Source: an uncultured Clostridia bacterium (GTDB lineage Bacteria > Bacillota > Clostridia > Christensenellales > UBA1242). Taken from it: DNA of 7,191 bases. The translations under genes and the position numbers were made by a program. Shown in pieces: positions 1 to 5,400 of the stretch. The notes under the pieces were generated by a model that made no database searches, was not told the origin of the DNA, and saw only the letters and a list, made by a program, of their open reading frames with translations. Position 1 is the stretch's first letter. Each line of letters starts with the position of its first letter. The stretch is taken from positions 1-7,191 of the forward strand of contig CALCEI010000018.1 of assembly GCA_937900575.1 (NCBI GenBank). Reading direction: 5' to 3'.

Positions 1-260
1 TTTTTTGGTTCTTCTGCTTCAACAGCTTCAGTTGCTGTTTCTTCAACAACTTCTTCCACTGCTGGTTCAGTAACTTCTTCAACTTTTTCTTCTTTTGCTT
101 CCACTGGTTTTTCACCCCATGTAAGCACAACTTTTGCTTTTTTAAACAAGCCACCTTGTTCAAGGACTTTAACTTCAACGTCTTCTCTTTTCATGCCACA
201 TTCCAAAAGTCCGTTTTGAATTGCAATATCAACACTTTTACCTGTTGCTTCTATTTGCAT
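1..260 (-). CDS. jag: Jag/KhpB (SpoIIIJ-associated) RNA-binding protein, N-terminal part
   Basis: Partial gene that runs off the left edge; the first 86 codons are present. Residues 1-50 match the Jag_N domain: the start reads MQIEATGKSVDIAIQNGLLE, followed by REDVEVKVLEQGG and LFKKAKV, the usual pattern of this domain. From about residue 55 the protein becomes a low-complexity Glu/Val/Ala linker, typical between Jag_N and the KH-R3H part, which lies outside the window. Jag/KhpB is a cytoplasmic RNA-binding protein usually encoded next to yidC, and in Firmicutes it is linked to cell division and elongation control. The start is set by AGGAGG at 269-274, 8 bases upstream. It is the last visible gene of the rpmH operon, 46 bases after yidC. 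The KH and R3H domains cannot be checked here. Confidence 0.9.
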   Translation of the reverse strand, partial: MQIEATGKSVDIAIQNGLLECGMKREDVEVKVLEQGGLFKKAKVVLTWGEKPVEAKEEKVEEVTEPAVEEVVEETATEAVEAEEPK

Positions 261-280
261 AATTTTATCCTCCTAAATTT

Positions 281-299
281 TGCCAAAACAATTTTGGCA
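281..299 (-). repeat. Perfect inverted repeat (hairpin) between yidC and jag
   Basis: TGCCAAAA and TTTTGGCA pair perfectly around a 3-base centre. The hairpin lies 6 bases upstream of the AGGAGG of jag. On the transcribed strand no T-run follows it, so it does not look like an intrinsic terminator. It could be an mRNA processing or stability element that sets jag apart from yidC; that role is inference. Confidence 0.5.
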
Positions 300-306
300 T
301 TTATCT

Positions 307-1329
307 TTATTTTTTGTTTTTGTAGTTTCTGCTGTATTCAACAACATCAACTGTTCTGTTTTCTGCCATCAATTGCTCTGGCGTAATTTTTTGTCTGGAT
401 TTAAATATAAAGGAATAAATCACAGATAAAATTGCCGTCATAAGTGAGTTGGCAATTGTGTATAACGTAAACACTACGTTGGAATTATAAGCAAACAATA
501 CCATGGAAATTGGCAAAATTGCCATCATAATCCAATTTACTTTGTTAATTTTTTGACCCTTTGGTGCAGAAATTTTTGCTGTTAAGAATTGAGAGCCAAA
601 TGCAACCAAAGCCGTAACAACAAGCAACACAAAGTTACCATTTGCTCCACCTTCGTCTTTTGCAATTTCAGACGTGATTGCATTGTAACGGTTGGTTACA
701 ATCTCTTTTTGTTCTTCTTCAACGGAATTTAAATAAGTGTTTAAATCCACAAATTGAGAACCGTTTGTATCTGCCTTCCAAACATTTTTAACCCAAAGCC
801 AACTGTTGCTTGGTTTTGATGCGTTGTATGTTTCTTTAACTTGAGCAATAACTACTTCTTTTTGTCCGTCGTCCATTTCTTCCCAAGTTTTGCCTGTTGC
901 ACCACACTCTTCTTGTGCTTGAACATAACTTGAATCCAAAACTCTGTAACTATCCACAAGTTTTTCAGTTCCATATGCTCTAATGCTTCCAAACAAAGTT
1001 AAGAAAACAAGTAAGGATACACCAAGTGTAAGCAACATTGAAAGGCACATGCCACCAAGGTTTACATTATATTTTTTGTATAATTTGTTTGTTTCTTCAT
1101 TTATTTTTTGTGAATCGCCTGCATACTTTTTGTTAATTTCGTCCAACTGTGGTTGCAATGCACCCATTGCACGTGTTTGTTTGCCTGATGAAATCCTTTG
1201 GAAAATATCCACAGGGATAAGCACCAATTTTAAGCAAATGGTAAACACAACAATTGTCCAACCATAGTTTGTAAGCCATTTAACAAAAAGGTCAATAAGG
1301 GTTGTCCACAAATCTGCTTTTAATAACAT
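307..1329 (-). CDS. yidC: Membrane protein insertase YidC/Oxa1/SpoIIIJ family
   Basis: A 340-residue integral membrane insertase that places proteins in the cytoplasmic membrane, alone or with SecYEG. Hydrophobic segments lie at about 24-43, 93-117, 232-251, 264-281 and 285-309, giving the five-segment Gram-positive core. The cytoplasmic hairpin after segment 1 contains RAMGALQPQLDEINKKY, the family's coiled C1 region, and continues to LYKKYNVN before segment 2. The groove residue in segment 1, normally Arg, is Lys34 (CLKLVLIP). There is no lipobox at the N-terminus. The outer loop between segments 2 and 3 is about 115 residues, much longer than in Bacillus paralogues, but it keeps a WLWVKNVW motif like the usual FLWI segment. 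GGAG at 1340-1343, inside the end of yidD, supports the start. Four bases separate it from the yidD stop region. Confidence 0.95.
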   Translation of the reverse strand: MLLKADLWTTLIDLFVKWLTNYGWTIVVFTICLKLVLIPVDIFQRISSGKQTRAMGALQPQLDEINKKYAGDSQKINEETNKLYKKYNVNLGGMCLSMLLTLGVSLLVFLTLFGSIRAYGTEKLVDSYRVLDSSYVQAQEECGATGKTWEEMDDGQKEVVIAQVKETYNASKPSNSWLWVKNVWKADTNGSQFVDLNTYLNSVEEEQKEIVTNRYNAITSEIAKDEGGANGNFVLLVVTALVAFGSQFLTAKISAPKGQKINKVNWIMMAILPISMVLFAYNSNVVFTLYTIANSLMTAILSVIYSFIFKSRQKITPEQLMAENRTVDVVEYSRNYKNKK

Positions 1330-1332
1330 GTA

Positions 1333-1608
1333 CTAACATCTCCATTTATAATTTAATTCTAAATTTAATTTTGGCAAGTCCACACCTGCCTTGTGGCTTG
1401 GCCTACATTTAAGCAATCTTTTAATGCCCAAAATGGTGCCAAAAAGCCAACCAAATTGCACAATCTCGTCAAATGCATATTTACTGCATGTTGGCAAAAA
1501 ATGGCAATTGTTTCCAATTAAATGCGTTAAGGTTTTTTGGTAAATCCAAATCAAAAACAAAAACAACAAAGTGATGGGATATGTTAAGTAATAATAAACC
1601 TTAAACAT
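1333..1608 (-). CDS. yidD: Membrane protein insertion efficiency factor YidD
   Basis: A 91-residue YidD. It has an N-terminal hydrophobic/amphipathic stretch (about residues 5-30) and the family core: IYQKTLTHLIGNNCHFLPTC, then SKYAFDEIVQFG, then IKRLLKCRPSHKAGVDLP. The three conserved cysteines (C35, C42, C69 in this numbering) are present. YidD is a small protein on the inner face of the membrane that helps YidC-dependent insertion. I chose the ATG at 1606-1608, which overlaps the rnpA stop by 8 bases (ATGTTTAA) and has GGTGG a few bases upstream. The longer reading from 1644 adds 12 residues, MCLKKTICWWRK, lying wholly inside rnpA and not typical of the family. Translation is probably coupled to rnpA. 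Confidence 0.9.
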   Translation of the reverse strand: MFKVYYYLTYPITLLFLFLIWIYQKTLTHLIGNNCHFLPTCSKYAFDEIVQFGWLFGTILGIKRLLKCRPSHKAGVDLPKLNLELNYKWRC

Positions 1609-1948
1609 TTTCCGCCACCAACAAATTGTTTTCTTTAAGCACATTTAAAAGTTCTTTTTCAAGTTCATTGCTCTTTAAAAGGGCGCTACCTTCTTTTGCA
1701 GTTATAACATAATTTTTAACGGCAAATTTGTTAATATTCAACCTGCATGCTTCGCTAAAAATTCTTTTAACTCTGCTACGCACAACACTGTTGCCAACTT
1801 GTTTACTTACAACAATGCCAATTTGTGCAAAATGCTTGTAAGCACGCACAACATGAAGATTGAAATTTTTGGAATAAATAACTTCACCCTTTTTATAAAT
1901 GAAATTGAATTCTTTACGTTTTTTCAATCGGTTTGTTTTGTTTAACAT
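1601..1948 (-). CDS. rnpA: Ribonuclease P protein component RnpA
   Basis: A 115-residue basic protein that binds the RNase P RNA and helps process tRNA 5' ends. It starts MLNKTNRLKKRKEFNFIYKK, the standard N-terminus that forms the leader-binding cleft with F14 and F16. The conserved helix follows: IGIVVSKQVGNSVVRSRVKR, then IFSEACR. The signature usually reads R-N-R; here it is R-S-R, a substitution at a normally conserved Asn. Length is normal. The gene begins 9 bases after the rpmH stop, with a weak GAAGGG site at 1952-1957 that overlaps that stop codon, suggesting translational coupling. The rpmH-rnpA pair is one of the most conserved bacterial gene orders. Confidence 0.95.
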   Translation of the reverse strand: MLNKTNRLKKRKEFNFIYKKGEVIYSKNFNLHVVRAYKHFAQIGIVVSKQVGNSVVRSRVKRIFSEACRLNINKFAVKNYVITAKEGSALLKSNELEKELLNVLKENNLLVAENV

Positions 1949-1957
1949 AAACCCTTC

Positions 1958-2092
1958 TTATCTTGTAAGTTCTTTTTTACCTTTTGCTCTTCTGCGTGCA
2001 AGCACTTTTCTTCCTGACAAAGATTTCATTCTTGCTCTAAAACCATGAACTTTGCTTCTTTGTCTTTTCTTTGGTTGATAAGTTTGTTTCAT
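1958..2092 (-). CDS. rpmH: 50S ribosomal protein L34
   Basis: A 44-residue very basic protein, full family length. It begins MKQTYQPKKRQRSKVHGFRA and ends with RKVLARRRAKGKKELTR, matching L34 almost throughout. L34 is a late-assembling protein of the large ribosomal subunit. The start is fixed by AAGGAG at 2100-2105, 7 bases upstream. It is the first gene of the rpmH-rnpA-yidD-yidC-jag operon, driven by a near-consensus promoter at 2197-2225 and preceded by a leader of about 98 nt. No dnaA gene or DnaA-box cluster sits upstream, although rpmH often neighbours oriC. Confidence 0.97.
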   Translation of the reverse strand: MKQTYQPKKRQRSKVHGFRARMKSLSGRKVLARRRAKGKKELTR

Positions 2093-2105
2093 AAATATAC
2101 TCCTT

Positions 2106-2190
2106 TTTTTCTAAATAGGATATTGCTTTTTGGAATGAACAAATATGTTCTACGGGAACGCAAATGTGCAAGACACACATTTCCTATGTT
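2106..2190 (-). promoter_or_regulatory. Structured 5' leader of rpmH
   Basis: The predicted transcript start near 2190 leaves about 98 nt before rpmH. Three complementary pairs are visible on the transcribed strand. AATGTG/CACATT pair across 2163-2181. GAACA/TGTTC pair across 2137-2150 with a 4-base loop. ATAGGA (2182-2187) pairs with TCCTAT (2115-2120). The last pair encloses the first two hairpins, giving a three-way junction that closes about 10 bases before the Shine-Dalgarno. The pairings are seen directly; any regulatory role is inference. Confidence 0.4.
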
Positions 2191-2196
2191 AGCCTC

Positions 2197-2225
2197 ATTT
2201 TACCAAAAAAAAATCACCTTGTCAA
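2197..2225 (-). promoter_or_regulatory. Sigma-A type promoter of the rpmH operon
   Basis: TTGACA (perfect -35, 2220-2225), a 17-base spacer, then TAAAAT (5/6 -10, 2197-2202). The predicted start is an A at about 2190. The -35 lies in the loop and descending arm of the upstream terminator hairpin, and its T-run forms part of the spacer. Confidence 0.75.
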
Positions 2226-2237
2226 ACCAAAGTGATT
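2205..2237 (-). terminator. Intrinsic terminator of the CYTH-like/HD unit
   Basis: On the minus strand AATCACTTTG pairs with CAAGGTGATT (10 bp including one U-G pair) around loop GTTTGA. A run of nine T follows. It begins 46 bases after the stop of the CYTH-like gene. Confidence 0.85.
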
Positions 2238-2283
2238 GCAAAAGTTTTTATATAATAAAAAGATTGTTAATTTTTGTTTAAAG

Positions 2284-2790
2284 TTAACCGTTTTGATTTT
2301 TGCTAAACATCTCTTTTTTATAATAAAGTGTTCTTAATTTATCCAACCCTAAATCATGCATATTAAAATCAAAACCATAAGAGTTCAATTCGTTTAGCAA
2401 TTTTTCTCTTTGTGTATCCAAATCAAAACAATAATAATCTGGGTTATCGTAATAAACAAGCAAACCAACATTTTCAATTTCTTGCAACTGAATTCTGCTT
2501 TTTATTTTGCCGTTGTTAAAGTGATAATCATTTTTTGTTGTGTCAAAAACTTTTTTGTAACCCTGCCTTGTGGCATCAGCCTCTGTAAAAATATTTTCAT
2601 CTGTGCATCTCTCTTCTGCTCTGCCGTTTCTAAACCTTAAACATGCACGTTTAATTTCATTTTCCGTAAAGCCATCAAAGGAAGTTTCTTTGGTGTAATA
2701 TATGTCATGAGTGGTGCAAAAAAATTCCATTGTAAAACCATGCTCAACCAACATGTCTTTATAAAATTCCAATGGTTTATTTAATTTCAT
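2284..2790 (-). CDS. Divergent CYTH-like (triphosphate tunnel) protein, hypothetical
   Basis: 168 residues from the first ATG. The pattern resembles a divergent CYTH domain, whose members bind organic or inorganic triphosphates. THDIYYT fits the D-x-Y-[FY] strand, ACLRFRNG fits the aLRiR strand, then comes SRIQLQEIENVGLLVYYDN, and finally a helical LLNELNSYGF with KLRTLYYKKEMF. The family's N-terminal ExExK motif is missing from this reading. The ATG at 2790 lacks a good Shine-Dalgarno. Reading on upstream in frame to an ATA at 2815-2817 adds KKLVVEVG before the first Met, giving an E-V-G-M-K stretch that resembles a degenerate ExExK. That ATA has AAGGAG 8 bases upstream. The gene follows the HD-domain gene in the same transcript. 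Family assignment is tentative; it could be an unrelated conserved hypothetical protein. Confidence 0.6.
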   Translation of the reverse strand: MKLNKPLEFYKDMLVEHGFTMEFFCTTHDIYYTKETSFDGFTENEIKRACLRFRNGRAEERCTDENIFTEADATRQGYKKVFDTTKNDYHFNNGKIKSRIQLQEIENVGLLVYYDNPDYYCFDLDTQREKLLNELNSYGFDFNMHDLGLDKLRTLYYKKEMFSKNQNG

Positions 2791-2817
2791 GCCAACTTCA
2801 ACAACAAGTTTTTTTAT

Positions 2818-3465
2818 TTATGTTTCTCCTTTAATTATTTCATATGTCCAACCTGACAAATTAAAGTGTTTAACAAAGTTATTTAATATTTCGCTTATAT
2901 CTTCAACAAGTTCAACATTTTGTTGTTTTTCATTCAAATCGCTTACTTCAAATGTAACTTTAAAAATTCCATTTTCAACCTGCACGCTTATTCTTTTGTT
3001 GTTTTTATATAAATTAAAATGTGGATTGTCATCTAAATATTCTTCAATCAATCTGCTTTTTTCATAATCAAGTTTGTCTGCAAGTATTAAGCAATAATCA
3101 ATATTATTCATCTCGTTAAATTTTGCACATTTAATATCGTGAGAAACTATTGCGTTGCAGACAATATCAATCTCATTTATAGTTAATTTATCACTTAAAT
3201 AATCTTTAATGAAATCAAGTCCTGCAATGTTGTGCCCTTTGTTTGAAAAATATCTGCCAATATCATGCAATGCTCCTGCAATAAGTAATAATCTTGTTTC
3301 TTCACTTGTTAGACTAACTGCTTCTGCAATTTCTTTTGCGTGATTTGTTACATTTTCAATATGTATCTTTCCATGAGAAACAGCATAACGATTATTCCTA
3401 TCAATCGTTAAATACATATTGTTTATTTGCTTATCATTAAGTACATTTAAATAAGTTAATTTCAT
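2818..3465 (-). CDS. HD-domain metal-dependent phosphohydrolase
   Basis: A 215-residue soluble protein with an intact HD core: H35 (KIHIENV), H67-D68 (GALHDIGR), H78 (KGHNIAG), H109 (IVSHD) and D130 (LADKLD). These are the usual ligands for a one- or two-metal centre that hydrolyses phosphoesters, often of nucleotides. Residues 150-215 form a C-terminal tail of strand and helix that I do not recognise. No synthetase, GGDEF or sensor domain is attached, so the substrate cannot be named. The start has AAAGGG at 3473-3478 at 7-base spacing. It lies downstream of a mini-ORF and upstream of the CYTH-like gene, whose Shine-Dalgarno is inside this gene's last codons. An HD plus CYTH pair would fit nucleotide or polyphosphate turnover, by inference. 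Confidence 0.85.
   Translation of the reverse strand: MKLTYLNVLNDKQINNMYLTIDRNNRYAVSHGKIHIENVTNHAKEIAEAVSLTSEETRLLLIAGALHDIGRYFSNKGHNIAGLDFIKDYLSDKLTINEIDIVCNAIVSHDIKCAKFNEMNNIDYCLILADKLDYEKSRLIEEYLDDNPHFNLYKNNKRISVQVENGIFKVTFEVSDLNEKQQNVELVEDISEILNNFVKHFNLSGWTYEIIKGET
2826..2831 (-). promoter_or_regulatory. Shine-Dalgarno AAGGAG facing an ATA codon
   Basis: A strong site within the last codons of the HD-domain gene. The codon at normal spacing (8 bases) is ATA (2815-2817), directly after the HD stop TAA, in frame with the CYTH-like gene. The first ATG is 35 bases from the site, too far for normal initiation. Confidence 0.5.
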
Positions 3466-3490
3466 TGATTTTCCCTTTATTCTTGTGACA

Positions 3491-3532
3491 TCAAATAAAT
3501 TTTATATTGTCTTTTACAACAAGTTTTTCCAT
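3491..3532 (-). CDS. Possible 13-codon mini-ORF upstream of the HD gene
   Basis: ATG with AGGAG at 3538-3542, 5 bases upstream, reads MEKLVVKDNIKFI and stops at TGA 25 bases before the HD start. Its beginning (AGGAGAA, then AAAAACTTGTTGT) matches the DNA in front of the CYTH-like gene, whose extended N-terminus also reads KKLVVE. It may be a leader peptide, a remnant of a lost or duplicated gene start, or chance. The strong ribosome site is the best evidence for translation. Confidence 0.35.
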   Translation of the reverse strand: MEKLVVKDNIKFI

Positions 3533-3574
3533 AACTTCTCCTAATGGTTATGTCGGCAGTTAAAATCTGCCAAC
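3526..3574 (-). promoter_or_regulatory. Leader hairpins around the mini-ORF start
   Basis: On the transcribed strand GTTGGCAG pairs with CTGCCGAC (8 bp with one G-U) across 3552-3574 and has no T-run after it. Next, CATAAC pairs with GTTATG around an 11-base loop. That loop holds the AGGAG, and the stem contains the mini-ORF start codon. I found no convincing -35/-10 pair in 3466-3611. TTGGCA at about 3569-3574 is a fair -35 but lacks a good -10. Confidence 0.4.
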
Positions 3575-3581
3575 CCACACC

Positions 3582-3609
3582 AAAAAACTACTGGATATGG
3601 TGGTTTTTT
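3582..3609 (-). terminator. Terminator after the surface protein gene
   Basis: AAAAAAC-AC and GT-GTTTTTT arms pair with one mismatch on the minus strand (one G-U on the plus strand), around an 8-base loop. They end in a T-run, three bases past the stop. The A- and T-rich flanks could let it work in both directions. Confidence 0.7.
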
Positions 3610-3611
3610 AT

Positions 3612-5276
3612 TTATTTTTTAAGCAATAATTTTTTCTTTTTAAGAATAGACCAAATTGCATAGCCAATACCACTAACCACAGCAGTAGAGCCAACCGCAA
3701 TTCCCACAATAGCACCTGTGCTTAAAGATTTATCAAGAATAGTAAACACATAGGTTAAATCGTCAATCGTGCCATCATTCCATTCATAGTTTGCTTTGTC
3801 TTTAAGAGCAACTGTGATTTCATAAGTTCCAACTTCTGTTTGAGTTGTGTTATCGCTTATTGTATATAATTCGCTTTCTGCAATATTGTATGTTTGTGCT
3901 TTACTATTATACACAAAGTTTGTTGTATCAGCAGTTGGTTTTTCAACTTTTGCTTTATTTATTTTCCAAATAAGGTCTTCAATAGATATTTCGTTATAGT
4001 TATCAGTGTCATAATCAAGTGTTACGCTTGCAGTGTATTCGCCTGCATCTGTTTTAGCATTATTTGTATATTGATTAACACTAACACCACTTGGCAAACC
4101 TGTAACTAAAACTGTTTTTTCTGTCTTATCATAAGTAAATACTTCGGTATAATTCCATTTTGCGTTTGACATATCATAGGTTGCTTTGCCAATTACAAAA
4201 CTAAATGTTAAATCATCAGTTTTACCATCTGTCCACTCATAATTATTTTTATCTTTAAGAGCAACTGTTACTGTATATGTTCCTACATTTGTTTGAACAT
4301 TGTTTGTAATTTCATAATTTGCATTTTCAGCAAGTGTATATGTTTGCGCTTCACCGGTATATACAAATTTTGTTGTATTAGTGGTAGGTTGTAAAACTTT
4401 TACTCTTGTAATTGTGTATGTTCCATTGATAAATGTTACTTTGTAATTTGAATTATTATTTGTTCCTGTGATAGCATATTCACCAACTTCTGTTCCAGTC
4501 TCTTTTGTTAAAACAATGTCAAGTTTATCATCGTCAAATACTGTTCCGCTTGTTATTTCACTTGTAAGCACAACAAAATCAAAGCCATAAACACTCTCTT
4601 TATTTGCAATGGTTACTGTTACTTCTGCCGGTTTAATTTCAAAACTTTTCTTTGCAACCAAACCTTGATATTCATACTTCTCAAGAACTTCGGCCTTAAC
4701 CCAATATGTTCCTGCATTTGTTGGAACATTATTTGTATATTCGCCATTTTCTTCTGTCGAATAAGTACAAATAACATCACCGTGGCGTGCACTTACATGT
4801 GGTTCTTTTGAGTTTTCACCATAAGTCCAATCATAAACATCGAAACGCTCAAATTTATTTGTCTGCTTTTCTTTAATCTGTAAATAACAGATAGCGTTTT
4901 TTGAACCTGATGATGTTCCCACAAGAAAATCAAAAATACAATATCCTCGTGCCTCTCCAGATATTAAAGTTACATAATAATATTTCCCTTCTGCATGTTC
5001 TTCTATTAATTCACCTGAACCATCAATTGTATCTATACTTCTTATTACTTTTGTAATATCACTATCATATGCTATCTTTAATGTTATGGTTGAATTGCAA
5101 TATATCTCTGTTTCAATTGCCCAATCATTATATTCCAATTCTATAACTTTTATTTCATTTGTTGCAGCATAAACTGTTGTTGATGAGTTTTTGTTAAAAC
5201 TTAATCCTACAAAAACACCAATTGCCATAATCAGTGTTAATGCTATAAATAAAATTTTATTCTTAAACTTAATCAT
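3612..5276 (-). CDS. Secreted membrane-anchored repeat protein with MBG/YDG-like domains
   Basis: 554 residues. Residues 1-38 are a signal peptide: a Lys-rich start, a hydrophobic core at about 8-25, then TVYAATNE with likely cleavage after YA or YAA. Residues 39-138 are a unique beta-rich region. Five Ig-like repeat modules follow at about 139-216 (DWTYGENSKEP... NAGTYWVKA), 217-291 (VTVTIANKESVYG... an MBG_2-like module), 292-364, 365-441 and 442-515. Modules 3 and 5 are clear copies (both contain VGTY, TVALKDK or ITVALKDK, and NYEW.DG). Residues 520-545 are a transmembrane segment followed by KKKKLLLKK. There is no LPXTG, so it is probably held by the membrane rather than sortase-linked. 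Such proteins are usually adhesins or cell-surface structural proteins; the ligand is unknown. AAGGA at 5285-5289 sets the start. Confidence 0.85.
   Translation of the reverse strand: MIKFKNKILFIALTLIMAIGVFVGLSFNKNSSTTVYAATNEIKVIELEYNDWAIETEIYCNSTITLKIAYDSDITKVIRSIDTIDGSGELIEEHAEGKYYYVTLISGEARGYCIFDFLVGTSSGSKNAICYLQIKEKQTNKFERFDVYDWTYGENSKEPHVSARHGDVICTYSTEENGEYTNNVPTNAGTYWVKAEVLEKYEYQGLVAKKSFEIKPAEVTVTIANKESVYGFDFVVLTSEITSGTVFDDDKLDIVLTKETGTEVGEYAITGTNNNSNYKVTFINGTYTITRVKVLQPTTNTTKFVYTGEAQTYTLAENANYEITNNVQTNVGTYTVTVALKDKNNYEWTDGKTDDLTFSFVIGKATYDMSNAKWNYTEVFTYDKTEKTVLVTGLPSGVSVNQYTNNAKTDAGEYTASVTLDYDTDNYNEISIEDLIWKINKAKVEKPTADTTNFVYNSKAQTYNIAESELYTISDNTTQTEVGTYEITVALKDKANYEWNDGTIDDLTYVFTILDKSLSTGAIVGIAVGSTAVVSGIGYAIWSILKKKKLLLKK
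3732..3953 (-). repeat. Ig-like repeat module, copy 2
   Basis: Encodes residues 442-515 of the surface protein. More than half of its residues match the module at 4185-4403, including QTYNIAE/QTYTLAE and the TVALKDK-NYEW core. Confidence 0.75.
4185..4403 (-). repeat. Ig-like repeat module, copy 1
   Basis: Encodes residues 292-364 of the surface protein. It is the partner of the module at 3732-3953; a different module type (TYDMSNAKWNYTEVFTYDKT start) lies between them, giving an A-B-A order. Confidence 0.75.
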
Positions 5277-5297
5277 AAATTTATTCCTTATAAAATT

Positions 5298-5306
5298 ATT
5301 ATATCA
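5298..5306 (-). promoter_or_regulatory. Extended -10 promoter of the surface protein gene
   Basis: TGATATAAT is a perfect TG-n-TATAAT extended -10. No good -35 is seen at 16-18 bases. The predicted start is an A at about 5291, giving a leader of about 15 nt that holds the AAGGA site. Confidence 0.65.
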
Positions 5307-5361
5307 TACTTTTGTTTATTATGCATCATGTTTTATTGTAAAAAAAACAATTATTGCAAAC

Positions 5362-5385
5362 AAAAAAACGCACACAAAATGCGTT
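5362..5385 (-). terminator. Terminator of the FakA-C-like gene
   Basis: On the minus strand AACGCA pairs with TGCGTT around loop TTTTGTG, followed by a run of seven T. It begins 15 bases after the stop. Confidence 0.8.
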
Positions 5386-5400
5386 CTTTAATAATTCTAA

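Noticed and set aside
156..386. Plus-strand ORF of 76 codons
   Set aside because: Lies across jag and the end of yidC on the opposite strand, lacks a ribosome site, and its Phe/Cys-rich composition is typical of an antisense shadow.
983..1267. Plus-strand ORF of 94 codons
   Set aside because: Fully antisense to yidC, which is certain; no start signal of its own.
1609..1644. Longer YidD start at 1644
   Set aside because: Lies inside rnpA without a ribosome site; the ATG at 1608 overlapping the rnpA stop is the usual coupled layout.
2137..2150. LexA (SOS) box candidate GAAC-N6-GTTC in the rpmH leader
   Set aside because: The Firmicute LexA box needs four bases between GAAC and GTTC; here there are six. 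It fits better as a hairpin in the rpmH leader.
2142..2171. Alternative rpmH promoter TTGCAC-18-CATATT
   Set aside because: Both boxes are weak and the spacing is less favourable than the near-consensus promoter at 2197-2225.
2045..2281. Plus-strand ORF of 78 codons
   Set aside because: Overlaps rpmH, its promoter and the terminator on the other strand; no family resemblance and no ribosome site.
5335..5351. ATTGT/ACAAT inverted repeat before the surface gene
   Set aside because: Only 5 bp in very AT-rich DNA with an A-run loop; likely chance.
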